From contig NC_079150.1 in assembly GCF_945859685.1 (NCBI RefSeq), positions 2,056,331 to 2,120,330 on the forward strand: a DNA stretch of 64,000 nucleotides, read 5' to 3'. Source of the stretch: Eupeodes corollae. Its lineage: Eukaryota > Arthropoda > Insecta > Diptera > Syrphidae. Both the position numbers and the translations under genes were made by a program. Positions 1 to 12,289 of this stretch are shown in pieces (the first letter of the stretch is position 1; every line of letters begins with the position of its first letter). The notes beneath the pieces are model-generated. The model searched no databases, was not told the DNA's origin, and worked only from the letters and a program-made list of their open reading frames with translations.

Positions 1-1062
1 TCCTTTCTTAAAGAAAGCTCAAAAAGGGTCTTAAAAAGCCTAAGTGATCCCTAATTTAAATCAGTGCGAAACTCGTCTTGAACTCAATCTCATTTTTTCG
101 ACCAACGCACCGACCGGTAAATAGTGTAAAGCTTACTTAGTATTATTATTTCTATCAAATTTATTTTCTACTCCATACAAATTTGAAGAAATTTATTGTT
201 CCAAGTGAATTTGCTTGAAATGCTCTAGAACTCAGCTTTAAACACGAATTTCAAGAATATAAATTTCCCAAAAACGGCAAAACTGACATTTTCGTCAAAC
301 TAATTACTAATAGAAAAACGTAATAAAACAACTTTCAAATCTGTAGAGAACTGAAGTAAAAAGAGATACTACAACTTGTAAAAAAATGTCTTCCCAACTT
401 ATTTGTTTACAAATTAAGATATTATTTTTATTTAGTTTTTAGAAAAGGTGCTCGTATTTCTTTAAATTCAACAACGATACATTTTTCTATTTACATCCTT
501 TAAGATCACAATATTTCAAAGTTTCACTCAAAACAGTAATTTTTTAAAACTTGCCTTCAAGTCTCAGCTCCAATCTTCGAGCAAGCAGACTCATAACAAT
601 AGTAATAATAGACTCCCGAAAATTGAGTCCGAAAAAAAACGTTATACGTTTTATCATTCTACGAAAAAAGATCACATTTTTCAGGTAAACTTTCTTATTT
701 TCTGGGTTTCTGGATCTATATTTTTGAAGCGTTCGTCGCATTAATAGAAATGCCAACAATCTAAGTTTCAACACGATTTCTAACATTTCTGCTTGAAATG
801 CACCAAAAACCCTTTAAACTATTGTAATTCAAATCTTCAATATTGCATTCAAATTAAATAGTTAGACCATACCAATTGCTGGAAAACTAGTTTTAAAGCC
901 TTTTGGCAGGAAGTATTTATATGTACAACTTACTTCAATATTCGGGCCTTTTATCTGAACCTCTTTGAAAATGTTGGATTTGATACCATTTTTAAGGCCT
1001 CAACAGTAATTTTGAACAAATCATCTAATAAATACCTAAATGTATTTTTTTTAAATAATAAA
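1..1062. other. AT-rich non-coding stretch
   Basis: I see no gene in this stretch. The open frame at 544-786 on the minus strand has low-complexity composition and no recognisable motif. The segment around 61-130 weakly resembles 12255-12310 (shared words around gaaactcgtctt followed by a T-run and tcga), so it may be the edge of an interspersed repeat. The rest is plain AT-rich intergenic DNA. Confidence 0.5.
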
Positions 1063-1990
1063 CGGGCACTCAAGGGGTTATTAATACTCTTAACATGTTG
1101 AAAGTTTAAACACAGTCCGAGCTTTAGGAAAATAGGGAAGAATTAAAGAGGAGATACCGATGCACATTGGTCTTAAAGTTCTGAACATCAAAATGGAAGA
1201 GAAAAACAGAGTTGGCCAAAGCATTCCACATTCTCGATGTGTGGTTAAAAAAAGAATCTCTGTACTTGACAGTACGTCCGAAATTGAGCTCAAGGTTAAA
1301 TTGATGTGCATTCCTAGAAGTACGAGTATTACGGCTGAATTGTTTGGGGGGGATGCAACTGGCTAATTCGACAGAACACTGTTTATAAAAATATCGGTAG
1401 AACAACGAAAGGCATGAAACATAGCGGTGGTGTTCAAGTGACGTATTTGTTTCGGTTATAGTTCTTTCGGCTATCATTTTCAAACTCTTTTTTGGATCCT
1501 GTCCAAAATAAATAAAACTTGTTTTAGGGGCACCTGCCCAAATATGCGAGTTATATTCAAGTTTTGGACGAATGAAGGCTTTGTATATTACAGCCAGACC
1601 AGAAGCGGTGAAAAATTTCTTGCACCGTCGCGGAAATCCTAAGCACCTAGCAGCATTTTTGGCAATATCGAATATGTGATCATTCCATAAGAGGTGATCT
1701 GTGATATACATACCGAGTACTGAAAGTTGACTAGTTTCTTGGATACAAGTGCCGCTCATGAATAGCGGCATCGGGTGTGGGTTACGGTTTAACGACAGAA
1801 GACAGCATTGTCTTCTTGTACAATGTACAATGCTATCGAGATCAGAATTTAATGAGCTTATCATACGCTGCCGTTGAACTTTCACATCCGAAGGACAAGG
1901 ATGAGAATCTAAAAACGAATATAAGAAGCTTAGGGTACTGTCATCCGCGAAACAATTTACTTTGAGAAGAATTGCTAGGCCGATTTTGCC
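1063..1990 (-). mobile_element. LINE family A copy 1, 3' part of reverse transcriptase ORF (degenerate)
   Basis: On the minus strand this encodes the C-terminal part of a Jockey/CR1-group non-LTR retrotransposon ORF2. Readable words include KTQCCLLSL, LGMYITDHLLWNDHI, AVIYKAFIRPKLEYNSHIWAG and, near the end, RTVKYRDSFF with MWNAL. The 3' terminus lies at about 1063 next to the sequence actcaaggggtt, which recurs at the 3' ends of the copies near 15993 and 17353. Frames are shifted, for instance in the segment just after the FADDS region (which is absent here), so the copy is dead. Its left edge in element order (5') is truncated within the reverse transcriptase domain, as expected of 5'-truncated LINE insertions. 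Confidence 0.85.
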
Positions 1991-4218
1991 TAGATAGGTG
2001 TGCCTGTTTTCAAGCTGTGTTTTATAGGGTCCGCCGTATAATTTTTTTTATTGATTTTTGAAAATACTACCTATGCTGTTGAAACCAAATGTTGCCAATT
2101 TCCTCCTCTTCAAATATGCCTCTGAACCAAAATCCGCACCAAAAAGTGACTAATTATGGGTATATCGGCTTTTCAATGTATGCATGCGGTCTGGGCCCCA
2201 AATGCGACAATATTGCTTGTTTACATAGGTACCCGTCAAGATCAAAATGGCTTCATCTGAATAGATGTTTTTTTTGGAAATATCGGCATCTTTTCTAAAC
2301 GTTGTTCCATACGTTATTTTAGCGTTTTCAAAACCATGTTCGTTCAGAAGAAGGATACAACTATAATTATCTGTCAAATCAGACATGAGCTAAGTGTTAC
2401 CATTCACGAAAAAAGGACCCTATGTATCTACAATTTAAAAGGCTTTTCGAATTTCCTAACTCAACTATAAGTACACTATCTCCTACTTAGTTACTTAAGT
2501 TTTCCTAGGTGTATCCAAAAAAGAAAAAGTAAAAAAAACAATGGTAGTTAGAATAGACATTTTGTATTGTCAATTACTATTTTAAGAATATCTTACATAC
2601 GTCTGTCTCCTCGTTGTTTCAAACTAACATAACTTGCAAATCTTTTGAACTTAAAAATCAAAAAATGGGAGGGGTCTGGAGAGAGATCAAAAAGAAAGAT
2701 ATTCCATTTTCTTGCCAACACTCACCGTCACCATCACCATCACCACCTTTATCATCATCGCATCGGCCTTGTTATCAGACAAAGTATTTTTTGTTTCTCT
2801 TCTTCTTCTTCTGTGGTACCGTTGCTGTGCTGTGTTGTATTATTATTCTTTTTTTCATTAACAAAATAAGGAATTCCAATGATGACGATGAGCATAATAA
2901 ATAAGTAAAAACACCAACAAACACAAGAAAACAACAAGAGAAGTGATTTTTCAGTGCAAATAAGTAAATAAACGAACGAAGGCAATCACGCTAAGGCAAG
3001 ACAGAGAAGTACATAAGCATAAGCTAGAAGCCAGAATAGAGAAGAAGACAAGAAGAAACTATCTAAAGTAACAACCCCCATTTTGCGTTGTCATCTTTTT
3101 CATTCAATCGGTAGCACTGCTCACACTCACTCTCATATTCTGGAAAGTAACTGTAGATGGATGTTTAAAACACCCCTCCCATTGCACAGTAGCGTAGCGG
3201 CCAGATAGCAATAGCAATCGTAGGGTGTGTATACAGTTGGTTGTTCCTTGTTTTTTGTTTGGGTATACACAATGTTGTTTATGCCATAAACCCGTCGTCG
3301 TTGCATATTGGTTACTGTTACGAGCGACGATGTTGTGCATTGAACAACAAAACGGTAACCATCGACGCGAGGGGTAACTTGTTATTGTTGTTGTTGATAT
3401 GATAAATATTTGTTCAATTTGACAATAGCAATAGCAACAGCAAATGGTGGTGGTGTTGATGGTGATGGTGATGGTGGTAGGTAGGTATGTCTATGTTGCG
3501 CTTAACTTTTGGACAGGACAACATGGTTGGGTTGTAGCTACCACTAACACATTCAAATTTGTAATAAGGAAAGGAAACATACTGATACTCCACTCCGCTT
3601 ATGAGGCTGAGTGGGTTTCTATGTTTAGTGTTATTTCTTGCTTTGCTTTTGTTGCTTCAATGGGATTTGTTTTGTTTTTCTTGTATTTATGTGGTGTATT
3701 TCAATAAATTCTCATATTCAGTTGAAGAGTCATATGCGAGAGAGTTTTTGATTTTGAGTAGGCTCTAGATCTGGCTCTGGTTCTGGCTATGGAACAGTTT
3801 CAGATTGAAACGGCACACGGTACACACACGGTTGGACTTGGGCTATTCTTTCAGTCGGATAGCATCCATTAATTGATCAATACAGCGGTTCGCGATAATG
3901 TTATGTTCATTTATATCTATGTACAAAAAAATAAAGTTTTGTGTCCCCAAAATGATTGTATGAATTAATAACAAAAGAAAAATAACAAACCTTCCTGCCG
4001 AATCATAGTTTTTTGTGTTTTAATTGTTTACTGTGCATGTTTGTTAATAAAACAAAAAAATAAAATATCTACATTCCTAATAAGAAAAATTATATCTGAA
4101 TTGAATTTTAAATGTTTCATTTTGTGTTATTTGTGATTTTTGCCGACGGCGACAGCCATCATAGCATTTCGGTTTGTAAAAGTTAATTTAAATTTTTCAT
4201 TGATGAACGCCATCAACA
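1991..4218. promoter_or_regulatory. Upstream region of the fd102C-like gene
   Basis: No gene is recognised here. The 1.5 kb before the forkhead ATG is rich in short triplet and dinucleotide runs: CAC/CAT runs at 2722-2760, CTT runs near 2800, GTTGTT near 3380 and GGTGAT near 3450-3480. The apparent reading frames here are products of that low complexity. The sequence just before the ATG at 4219 reads ATCAACA, a good fly translation-start context. The promoter and enhancers of the forkhead gene probably lie here, but I cannot point to a TATA box or Inr with confidence. Confidence 0.4.
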
Positions 4219-6237
4219 ATGAATTCAAATGAACAACAAACAAACGGTGAATTGATTTTAAAAACCGAAGAATACGATATTGACGACACCGGACAACCAT
4301 TATCGCCTTATCAAACGTCGTCATCACCACCACCAGCAGCATCCTTTAATTGTGTTCAGTCTTTAGCGAGTGCAAATCGCCTTGTGAATTTAAATAATAA
4401 TTTATCGATAAATTGTAACAACAAAGTCCCTTTGAATATATCACCAAAGTTAGAACCGACTTATAACTGTCATCCTCCGCCGCCGCCATCTTCACCCTCC
4501 CCATTAGACAGGATGCCTATCGCAGCATCAATTGACATGCAATCAGCGGCAGGAACAACGCCTGGCCAGCATTCAATGTCGCCATCTCTGCCGCCGCAAC
4601 AAACGACAAATGGAAATAACTCAAACGACCAACTTTCAAATACTCGCCGAATGACATCGATTTTAGGTGGCTACGGCTTGGTTCCACCGAGTATCCTAGG
4701 ACCACTTGAACACTATCGTTTGCAGCTTTACAGCTATGCCATGAACGTTGAACGATTGCGTGCAGGGCCTCAACAGCAATATCCGGGACCACTGTATTCG
4801 TCGGGCTATCCGGGTTCAGCAGGAGGCCCCGTCGGAAGCGGACCTTATATCCCAACTAGATTTGCCCTCTCAATGGGACTGTTTCCTAATCGAATGTTTC
4901 AACCTGAGGAACCCAAACCACAGCACAGTTACATTGGTTTGATAGCAATGGCAATTCTCAGCTCACCCGAGTCCAAACTAGTCCTGTCGGACATCTATCA
5001 ATATATTCTCGATAACTATCCCTATTTTCGAAGTAGAGGTCCTGGTTGGCGGAATTCGATACGCCATAATCTGTCATTGAATGATTGTTTCATTAAGGCT
5101 GGTCGTAGTGCAAATGGTAAGGGGCACTATTGGGCAGTTCATCCGGCGAATTTGGATGATTTTCGGAAGGGTGATTTCCGTCGGCGCAAGGCTCAACGGA
5201 AGGTTCGTAAGCATATGGGTCTAGCAGTCGATGATGAAGGCACTGATTCGCCGAGTCCACCACCGCTAGCAATAACTCCACCGCCAATGGCACCACCAAC
5301 GCATCCGGGAGTTTTGTTGGTGGGAAATAGCCCGTACGGAAATGTCCATCATTCAAATCCTCAGCGTTATCCGAATCCCCTGACATCCGTTATCATAAGT
5401 GGCGGAGTAAGTGAGACATCTCAGACGACAACAACAGCCGCCGGAGTCATAGCCAATCTTTACTCACAAACCAGAAAACGCCAGTTTGATGTGGCGTCGC
5501 TTTTGGCGCCCGACGACACTCCCGACCATCATCAGTACCATCATTTCCACCATCATAATCTTCATCAACAATCACAGTATAAAGGTCACCACCTGTCCTT
5601 GATGAGCAAGCAGCGAATTCCACTCACCGAAGACGAAGACATCGATGTTGTGGCTAGCGATGTTGACGACGAACAGGAACACATCCTCCGAGTTGATGAA
5701 GAATCATATCATCATCGTTCCCTAAGCAACAACAACAACAGTCACAATCATTCCAACCATCAACAAGTCAGCAATCAATCCAAAGATGCTGCGGGTTCTT
5801 CGTCCTTTAGCCCACCACTGGATTTCAACAATCGACCTGTTTATCAACAGAATTCGACCAGTCCCCACAATCATACTTCCGAAACATCCTCCGCTGACAT
5901 TCAAAGCAATAACAATCAAAACTCCACTGCAGCCCAATGGCAAGGACTAATGCAACACTGGCCCAATGAGTTTGGTACAGCGGCCGCAGCAGCTGCCGCC
6001 GCTGCAACCATGGATCCGCGAATATTCGGGCGTTACTATAGTCAATGCATGGCGGCGGCAGCAGCGCGTCGTGTAGTTGGAGTTTTTCCGGCAGCAGCTG
6101 CCGCCGCCGCAGCAGCAGCTGTAATTGGACATCAGAATCAAAATTCAGCAAATAAACAACAATCAAACACTGCGGGGCAGCACCATGTACCAACGTTACA
6201 ACAAAAACAACAACAACAGCAGACCTATGAGTGTTAA
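4219..6237 (+). CDS. fd102C: Forkhead transcription factor, FoxQ2 / fd102C type
   Basis: A single uninterrupted ORF of 672 residues encodes a nuclear winged-helix transcription factor. The forkhead domain spans about residues 232-334 and is intact: it starts KPQHSYIGLIAMAIL, contains the recognition-helix block GWRNSIRHNLSLNDCFIK, and ends in the basic run RRRKAQRKVRKH. The HSYIGLIAMAIL and SRGPGWRNS versions are those of FoxQ2, and the protein most resembles Drosophila fd102C. FoxQ2 proteins pattern the anterior head and brain in insects. Outside the domain the protein is low-complexity: Pro/Ser-rich N-terminus, a short motif TSILGGYG that might be an EH1-like repressor motif (inference), His-rich (about 435-450), Gln/Asn-rich, and two C-terminal poly-Ala tracts. 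The start ATG is preceded by ATCAACA; no intron is needed. Codon use is far more GC-balanced than the flanks. The ORF ends in a Gln run followed by TYEC. Confidence 0.93.
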   Translation: MNSNEQQTNGELILKTEEYDIDDTGQPLSPYQTSSSPPPAASFNCVQSLASANRLVNLNNNLSINCNNKVPLNISPKLEPTYNCHPPPPPSSPSPLDRMPIAASIDMQSAAGTTPGQHSMSPSLPPQQTTNGNNSNDQLSNTRRMTSILGGYGLVPPSILGPLEHYRLQLYSYAMNVERLRAGPQQQYPGPLYSSGYPGSAGGPVGSGPYIPTRFALSMGLFPNRMFQPEEPKPQHSYIGLIAMAILSSPESKLVLSDIYQYILDNYPYFRSRGPGWRNSIRHNLSLNDCFIKAGRSANGKGHYWAVHPANLDDFRKGDFRRRKAQRKVRKHMGLAVDDEGTDSPSPPPLAITPPPMAPPTHPGVLLVGNSPYGNVHHSNPQRYPNPLTSVIISGGVSETSQTTTTAAGVIANLYSQTRKRQFDVASLLAPDDTPDHHQYHHFHHHNLHQQSQYKGHHLSLMSKQRIPLTEDEDIDVVASDVDDEQEHILRVDEESYHHRSLSNNNNSHNHSNHQQVSNQSKDAAGSSSFSPPLDFNNRPVYQQNSTSPHNHTSETSSADIQSNNNQNSTAAQWQGLMQHWPNEFGTAAAAAAAAATMDPRIFGRYYSQCMAAAAARRVVGVFPAAAAAAAAAAVIGHQNQNSANKQQSNTAGQHHVPTLQQKQQQQQTYEC

Positions 6238-8243
6238 TCGAATTTAAGTATAACAAAATTTATATCATAAAGCTTTGTTTGCCAATAATTACTTATTTAT
6301 TTTTCTATTTAAAAAAAAAACAATTACTTCATTTGACAGATAAAATTATTGTTTACATATTGACTGTCAATTTTTATTTAAATCTACTTAAATATCGACT
6401 GTTGGTTTATCATTTACTGCAGTAGTTCAATACAATGGACACAATTTTATTGATTTTACTTAAAAGTTTAGTCGACCGTTAGTAATTAGTTTCTTTTTCC
6501 CTGACAGATGAATCTAATATTAAATTTAATATAAATTAAAATATTGTGTCGGCAGGGTTTCCTTTTCTTATTGACCGTCCAGTTTTTATCCTGAAAAGAA
6601 TTTGAAAAAAAACCTCTCATTTCGACACAAACCATTAGGAGACTTCTTGACGACCAAAAAAAAGCGACTTAGATGCTAAATACTGCAAATGGAACTGTCA
6701 AATATTAACTGACTGAGGAATAACACAAATCACATACAAATTATTTAAACACTTTCATTAAAATTATCTTTTCAAGGCTTAAGGATTTCGGTTAAAATTT
6801 TGTTTTAAGCACAAATAATAATTTGTGATACTGACCGACAAAACTACATTTTTTTTCTGTTGCACAAACAAAATAATACCTTTTCAAAGGATTAAGATGT
6901 CCTTAATTCGAATCCTGACTATAATTTTTTTTTTAAATATACCGCTTTAAAAATGTTAAAAACAATCAAGCTATAAGTTTAAACTCAAAATATCTCTTAA
7001 CAATATGATGATTTTCCAAAGTGCAAATCTTTCTCTTTGAGATACAATTTGAAGCATTTTAGTATCTTACTTAGTTTTTTGAAATTCTCATTAGTTATTT
7101 GAATATATATGAAGTTTCGAAAAAACTTGAATTTGATACTTTAATGTACATATTTAGAAAATACGTTTTGCACTTTATTTTAAGTGCAAATTTTAAAACC
7201 AAACTTTAATTTTAACTGACCAAGTCTTAAGAATATCCGTTTTTAATACTATTTTTATATCTCAATATTGATATCTCAAAAACCGAACGTGATACATAAA
7301 TTGTGAAGTGTGATTTAAATTAAGGCCGTCAAATCCCATTGGGAAAGTGCAATCTCATTGCCAGTAAGAAAACCGTGTCGACCAGTGTTGTAATCATATG
7401 ATCATTTGTGATTTAAGCTTAGTCCTTTAGTGTATAGTTTTGGTTGAATTAATCAAGTCAATTTCTTAACTCCAGTATTGTTTTTGGAATGTTATAAAAT
7501 GCAAGTTCTATAAAAACAAAATCTAGTTCGTGCGTTAAGAACAATTTAACGAGGTTTCATCACCCAGAATTGCATAAATTCTAGAATATGGTTTAGTGAG
7601 TAGTGCAAACTGTTAAGTGTTTTTACAATTACAAACATTTAATTAAAAGGAATGATTTGATTAATATTTTGTTCACTATATTGTTGTAAATTATAATTAA
7701 TTGCTGTTAAATTTGTTCTCGTAGTGTAAATATAAAAACGCATTTAGAACTTAGAAAAATTTCGATTTGTTCTGGAGGATAAAACGCCTTGAGATTTCCT
7801 TCATTCTGATTTCCTTTCAAAATTTGAAATCGAATAATTCTTTGCTTTGTATACGGAAAGATATTGAGTAGATAATTGTAATTGTTTGCAAAACTTGACC
7901 TTATATTAAAATTTTTACTATGCAAAAATCTGGTTGAAAATATTGGTGATATTTTGAACTTTTTTCCAAATTTTTTTAATTTACAACTTTTTATTTTTTG
8001 TAACATTCCAAACTTCTTCCGTCAATGCAAAAGCCTTTCGGGATCTTTTTCTTGGAAGTTCTGTTTCTACAAAGAATAACATTTTGCATCTAAAATTGAA
8101 ATTAAAATTAAAAATTGTAATCAAATATTTATTTACTTAAACAAAAAACTCAACAGTGGACATTTTTTGTATCCTTTTTAAAAGTGGTTTTTGTAAAAAC
8201 ATTTAATTGTTGGTTTTGCGATGGCTTTAAAGATAACCATAAA
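6238..8243. other. 3' flank of the forkhead gene, AT-rich, no gene seen
   Basis: This stretch of about 2 kb follows the forkhead stop codon. It is AT-rich with many A- and T-runs, and the 3' UTR of the forkhead gene must lie in its first part. No conserved protein frame, RNA gene or repeat copy was recognised. The minus-strand frame at 7707-8006 is compositionally AT-driven and is not credible as a gene. Confidence 0.45.
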
Positions 8244-8664
8244 GGGCCTTGCACATGAGAGCAGACAACGAATGAACGAATGGACGAACAAACGTGATTT
8301 TACACATTTTAAAAAGTTAATTTCAAACAAAAACACATTTAAATTATAAGAAACCAATTGGCAATAATGTTAGGATAGTAATATTTGTATTTTGTTCTCT
8401 AAAATAAGTATACTTTATAAAAACAATTTTGTAGTAACGAATTGCACTGAGGTTGCTACGAACTGTCAAACTCTATTCGCGTTCCACATACCATCCACAC
8501 TGCAAGGAATAAATTGTTCGCGCTCAACATAACCTCAAAATTATTCCACTCTTGTTTTGTTTTTATGTGAAAGATCATGGCTATAGAAATAAAGCCCATG
8601 TGAAAAAATTCAAAATATGCGAACATCCACAGTTCGTAGTTCGTCGCTCATGTGCAAGATGCTT
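8244..8664 (+). mobile_element. MITE family A, copy 1 (Harbinger-like, non-autonomous)
   Basis: A non-coding element of about 420 bp bounded by inverted ends. The left end reads gggccttgcacatgagagc and the right end is the complement of gcatcttgcacatgagcga. Flanking bases are TAA on the left and TTAA on the right. An internal block with attcgcgttccacatacc and the word acagttcgtagttcg recurs in the copies at 23400-23867 and 62300-62600, in opposite orientation. The TIR style (GGNCTTGCACATGAG) and TAA/TTA-like flanks suggest PIF/Harbinger; this class assignment is an inference. Confidence 0.75.
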
Positions 8665-8666
8665 AA

Positions 8667-9296
8667 AACAGTATCCCATGAGCACGGCCAAAGACCAACG
8701 ATTGAACGAATATTCGTCGATTTTGACATTTCTTTCACATGAGAGTTTTTAATTCGTCGCGAATGAAGTTTGACTGTGACAATTGTTTTTTGTTTGTGTT
8801 TTGTTTTGCAAACAAACGATTGAGAAAATGCGGTCGAAGCTTTATTTGTTTAAAAAAAGTTATTGGTGTCCTTTTTAATAAACAAAACAAGAAAAAGATT
8901 CCACGTGCATCCATTTAACTCAAATCGGAAAACTGAAAAAGAATATGTTTACTTTATTAGACACCACATTCACCACTGAAACCAAAATAAGAATGATTTT
9001 TTTGTAGGTTAAGTACGCGCGATTATTTCATTCGTTGCGATTGTGGATAATGTGGAACGCGAAAAAAGTTTGACAGTTCGTATCAACTACAATTTTTTCG
9101 CGACCAATAAATTTGTTTTCTTAAATGTATTAATATATGATAGTGAAAAGTAAAAGTATATGCATCATAAATCAAATAGGAACTATAATGCTATCGTTTT
9201 GTTAAGAATTTGTGTGGAATAATGTCTTCAAACTTATATAAACTCAAATTTTGTAATTCATTCGTCGTTTGTTGGTCGCGCTCATGTGAATACTAC
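8667..9296 (+). mobile_element. MITE family B, copy 1
   Basis: A second non-coding element abuts MITE A copy 1 across a shared TTAAAA. Its right terminus is the complement of tattcacatgagcgcgacc and its left terminus is the related gtatcccatgagcacggcc, followed by TTAA on the right. Internal landmarks are gtcgattttgacatttctttcacatgagag and a long run around atgcggtcgaagc; a second copy lies at 24059-24628. The frame at 8552-8752 crosses the boundary between the two MITEs and is not a gene. Confidence 0.72.
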
Positions 9297-12289
9297 TTAA
9301 GTTCACAGAAAACTTGAATAATATACAAGTATTCAATTGTTTCAACCAACAACGTACTACAACGTACTACATTCCTCACTTCAGGCAACGTCACAATGCA
9401 GTATTTCGTCACCTAATTTAACTTTTTCATTTAATATTTCGTCTATCGAGAATTTTACTATTTTAACTTAGGCTTTTCTAAGATATTTTATTTTTCACAA
9501 CTTGGTAGAAAATCTTTTTTTGTACCTATGTCCTACTACTAGTTTCACTTTCATTTATTTAAAAAAAAAAAGCAACACAAAAATGTCGAATTATTGTAAA
9601 ATGTAAATCTCCGTTAAAATTAATTATAGGCTTTTTAATTTATGTTTAAACTTTAAATGATATAATAGAGAAAAACCAATAAATTGTAAAAAAAATCATA
9701 AATTATTAAACAAAATAATAAAATTTAGTTTTAATTTTTGCAAATAAAGAAAAATATTATAAAGCGCTTAATTGAAATTATAAACAAAGAAAATGAATTT
9801 AAAAAAATTATATATAAAGTAAGTGTAAGAAAAAAGCAATAAGATCTTATTATATAAACAAAAAAGAAACATTACAAAACCATACTTGATATAAGAAAAT
9901 CATACAAAAAGAAAAAACAAATTTCAAAAATATAAAACAATACATTATGATTCAAGGACTCATGTTTTTTTGTAAGGTTTTTAAAGTTTCACTGGCAATT
10001 TTTTCAGTAGGTAAGTAAAAAATGGAAAGGATAATGTTCCTCAATCTGAACATTGAGACATTTAAATTCACAAGGATAAGATCGGTATAGGCTTGATTTT
10101 TCTACTGATCAAGCCACGTTTATCTACATTTTTTCCAATGTTGGATCCAGGGGAGAGGGGCGGTAGTGTCGTAGACAAGGCCGGACAAAGCATATGTACA
10201 AGATATCGCAGGGAATTTTACATGAATTTTCACTAATCATTATTCTGCTATTCATTCGAAGTGAATCTGTGTGTGTCGGTAACGTCGGTAATACTGCGCG
10301 GTATTCTTCTATTCACGTGAAAGCATTCATTCTATACAATTCAGAACCGCTTATAAAATGTAGCGGATTTTTTATTTGATGTCTGGTTTGTTGATTTTTG
10401 TAAGCAAAATTTAAGTGAAAACTAATTGATTGCTGAATTTAGAATATTTGTTTTATAATTAAAAGAATATTAACACTTTTAGAGGAAGGAAGGCACTTTT
10501 TAACATTTCTTCGAAGCTCTCTGTTTGAGGATTCTCTTATTCCTCTGCTTACAATTGGAATAAAAAGTCCACTACAGCACATTTCCAAAAATTACACAAA
10601 TAATTCTGTTTAGGTGGGTTGATTAAACTTAATTTTTGTATGAATCAAAACAATTTATCCAACATTCCCAAGATTTTTACATGAACAGCTATTTATTTGA
10701 ATGTGAAATTGGGATAATGTAGTTCACCTGATGGAAGAATTCAGTGTGAAAGGGAATCGAATGGGTGAATCGAATATACGATCCTCATAAATAGCAGAAA
10801 AGGACTGATAGAGAGTATGACAACGCAAAATACTTATTCATATTGAATCATATGGGCTAGAACGTGCCTCTGAACTTCTGAGTGTGAGTTCTCGTCTACA
10901 AAAAAACAATAAAAAATACTTTCGAAAAAATGGAGGTTGGTTGCTGTGCTACGTACTACTACAAATGGTTAATGGATGTGAAAGTTTTCTTTTTTGCACA
11001 CAGAGTATAGAAACTAACTTGGGAGATATTTAAAAATCGTTGGTTAATTTAGAATAAATAAATAGCTATCAGTTGTTAACAGAAGTGACGTAGGTATTTT
11101 GTGTCAAGACAAGACCGGAATGTGACTGACTTAGTTGATTTTAGACAAGCTTGAATTACATGGAATTTCAATAAGTAACTATCGAAGCCAAAGTTATGAT
11201 AATGGTTCGAATATGAAAGTAAAAGAAGTGGGTGTTCAGAATAGAATTCGAACCCTCGAACCAAGAATGTTTTTCGTTCCATGTTGCTCGCATTCCTGAA
11301 ATTATATGCTCATTATATGCAGTCAAATTTTCGATACAATTCAATGTTTGCATAACTTTTTTTCAAGTTCTGTAACGAGGTGGGAATACAAGTTTTAGAA
11401 AATACAAAAAACCGTTTGATTTTAATGCGTTCCAATGAAAAATTGAATGGGTAGGTATGTTCAATTAACCGAGCATATTGCCAGTTCCCTAGTACATAAT
11501 ACTAAATATGTTTCCTAAAGCTTAATCATTGCGAGAATGTCCTTAAACTATGTTAGATCCGAAACAAAGATTTAAAGTAGATTTATTTTTTTAAAAGCCA
11601 CAAAGCTCAAGTTTAGATGTGTTACATTTTATTTTTAGTTTAAACCTTGAAGATTTTGCTCCGAATTTAGTAATTGCTCTTCAAATCCAGGAGAACGTAG
11701 TTTTTCTAAACTTAAAATTATTAAAAATTATCTTAGGACAACCATGACTCAAGAGAGATTGGTAGGCTTAGAATTATTAAATTCTTTAAACTTTGTGATC
11801 TCATTTATAAATTTGAAAAAATGTAAGGCCAGAAAAGTAAGTTTCCAAGCTTAAACGTTTCCCCTCTGCTCATTACATCGCTGCGTTTTAGTTTATGGTT
11901 TAGGGTTACTGGGTAATGTGGGAAAGGCTTGTGCTTGTGTATAAGTTTATGTGTGAAAATATAATAGAGGAGCGCTTTCTACAAATCTCGCCAGGGCGCA
12001 ATATTGGCTTGGGCCTGCCCTGGTCGGTCCTTATAAAAATTTTGTTAACGATTTTTACCAAAGTTTGATGAATGCGGTTTACTTGCGAAAACAACTAAAA
12101 TCTATATTTTCACACAATTTAGAATTTGGAAAACTTTAGTAACGCTTTAAATTATTTTCATAAGATCTTTTCTTAGAGAGCAAAAATATTCAGGTTCCAA
12201 GAAGAGAAAACATAAATAAAAGATCGCCAATTTAATTTTAAGTTGCCTTCAAATTAATGAAACTCGTCTTCAAATCAATATTTTTTTTC
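9297..12289. other. Intergenic AT-rich DNA, no gene seen
   Basis: No gene is recognised in this 3 kb stretch. The part from 9540 to 9950 is very A-rich. Around 10141-10190 lies a GC-richer patch (ggatccaggggagagggg, then gtgtcgtagacaagg) that has a degraded counterpart in the complement of 28525-28560. A hairpin CCAGGGC...GCCCTGG lies at 11991-12023. Short frames here show no domain. Confidence 0.45.

Noticed and set aside
2614..2985. Overlapping frames with His/Ser or Glu/Lys runs upstream of the forkhead gene
   Set aside because: They are products of CAC/CAT and CTT microsatellites read in three frames; no conserved domain.
5825..6256. 143-residue minus-strand frame over the forkhead gene
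   Set aside because: It overlaps the C-terminal Ala/Gln-coding part of the forkhead ORF and consists of complements of simple repeats.
8552..8752. 66-residue plus-strand frame
   Set aside because: It spans the junction of MITE A and MITE B, both non-coding repeats.
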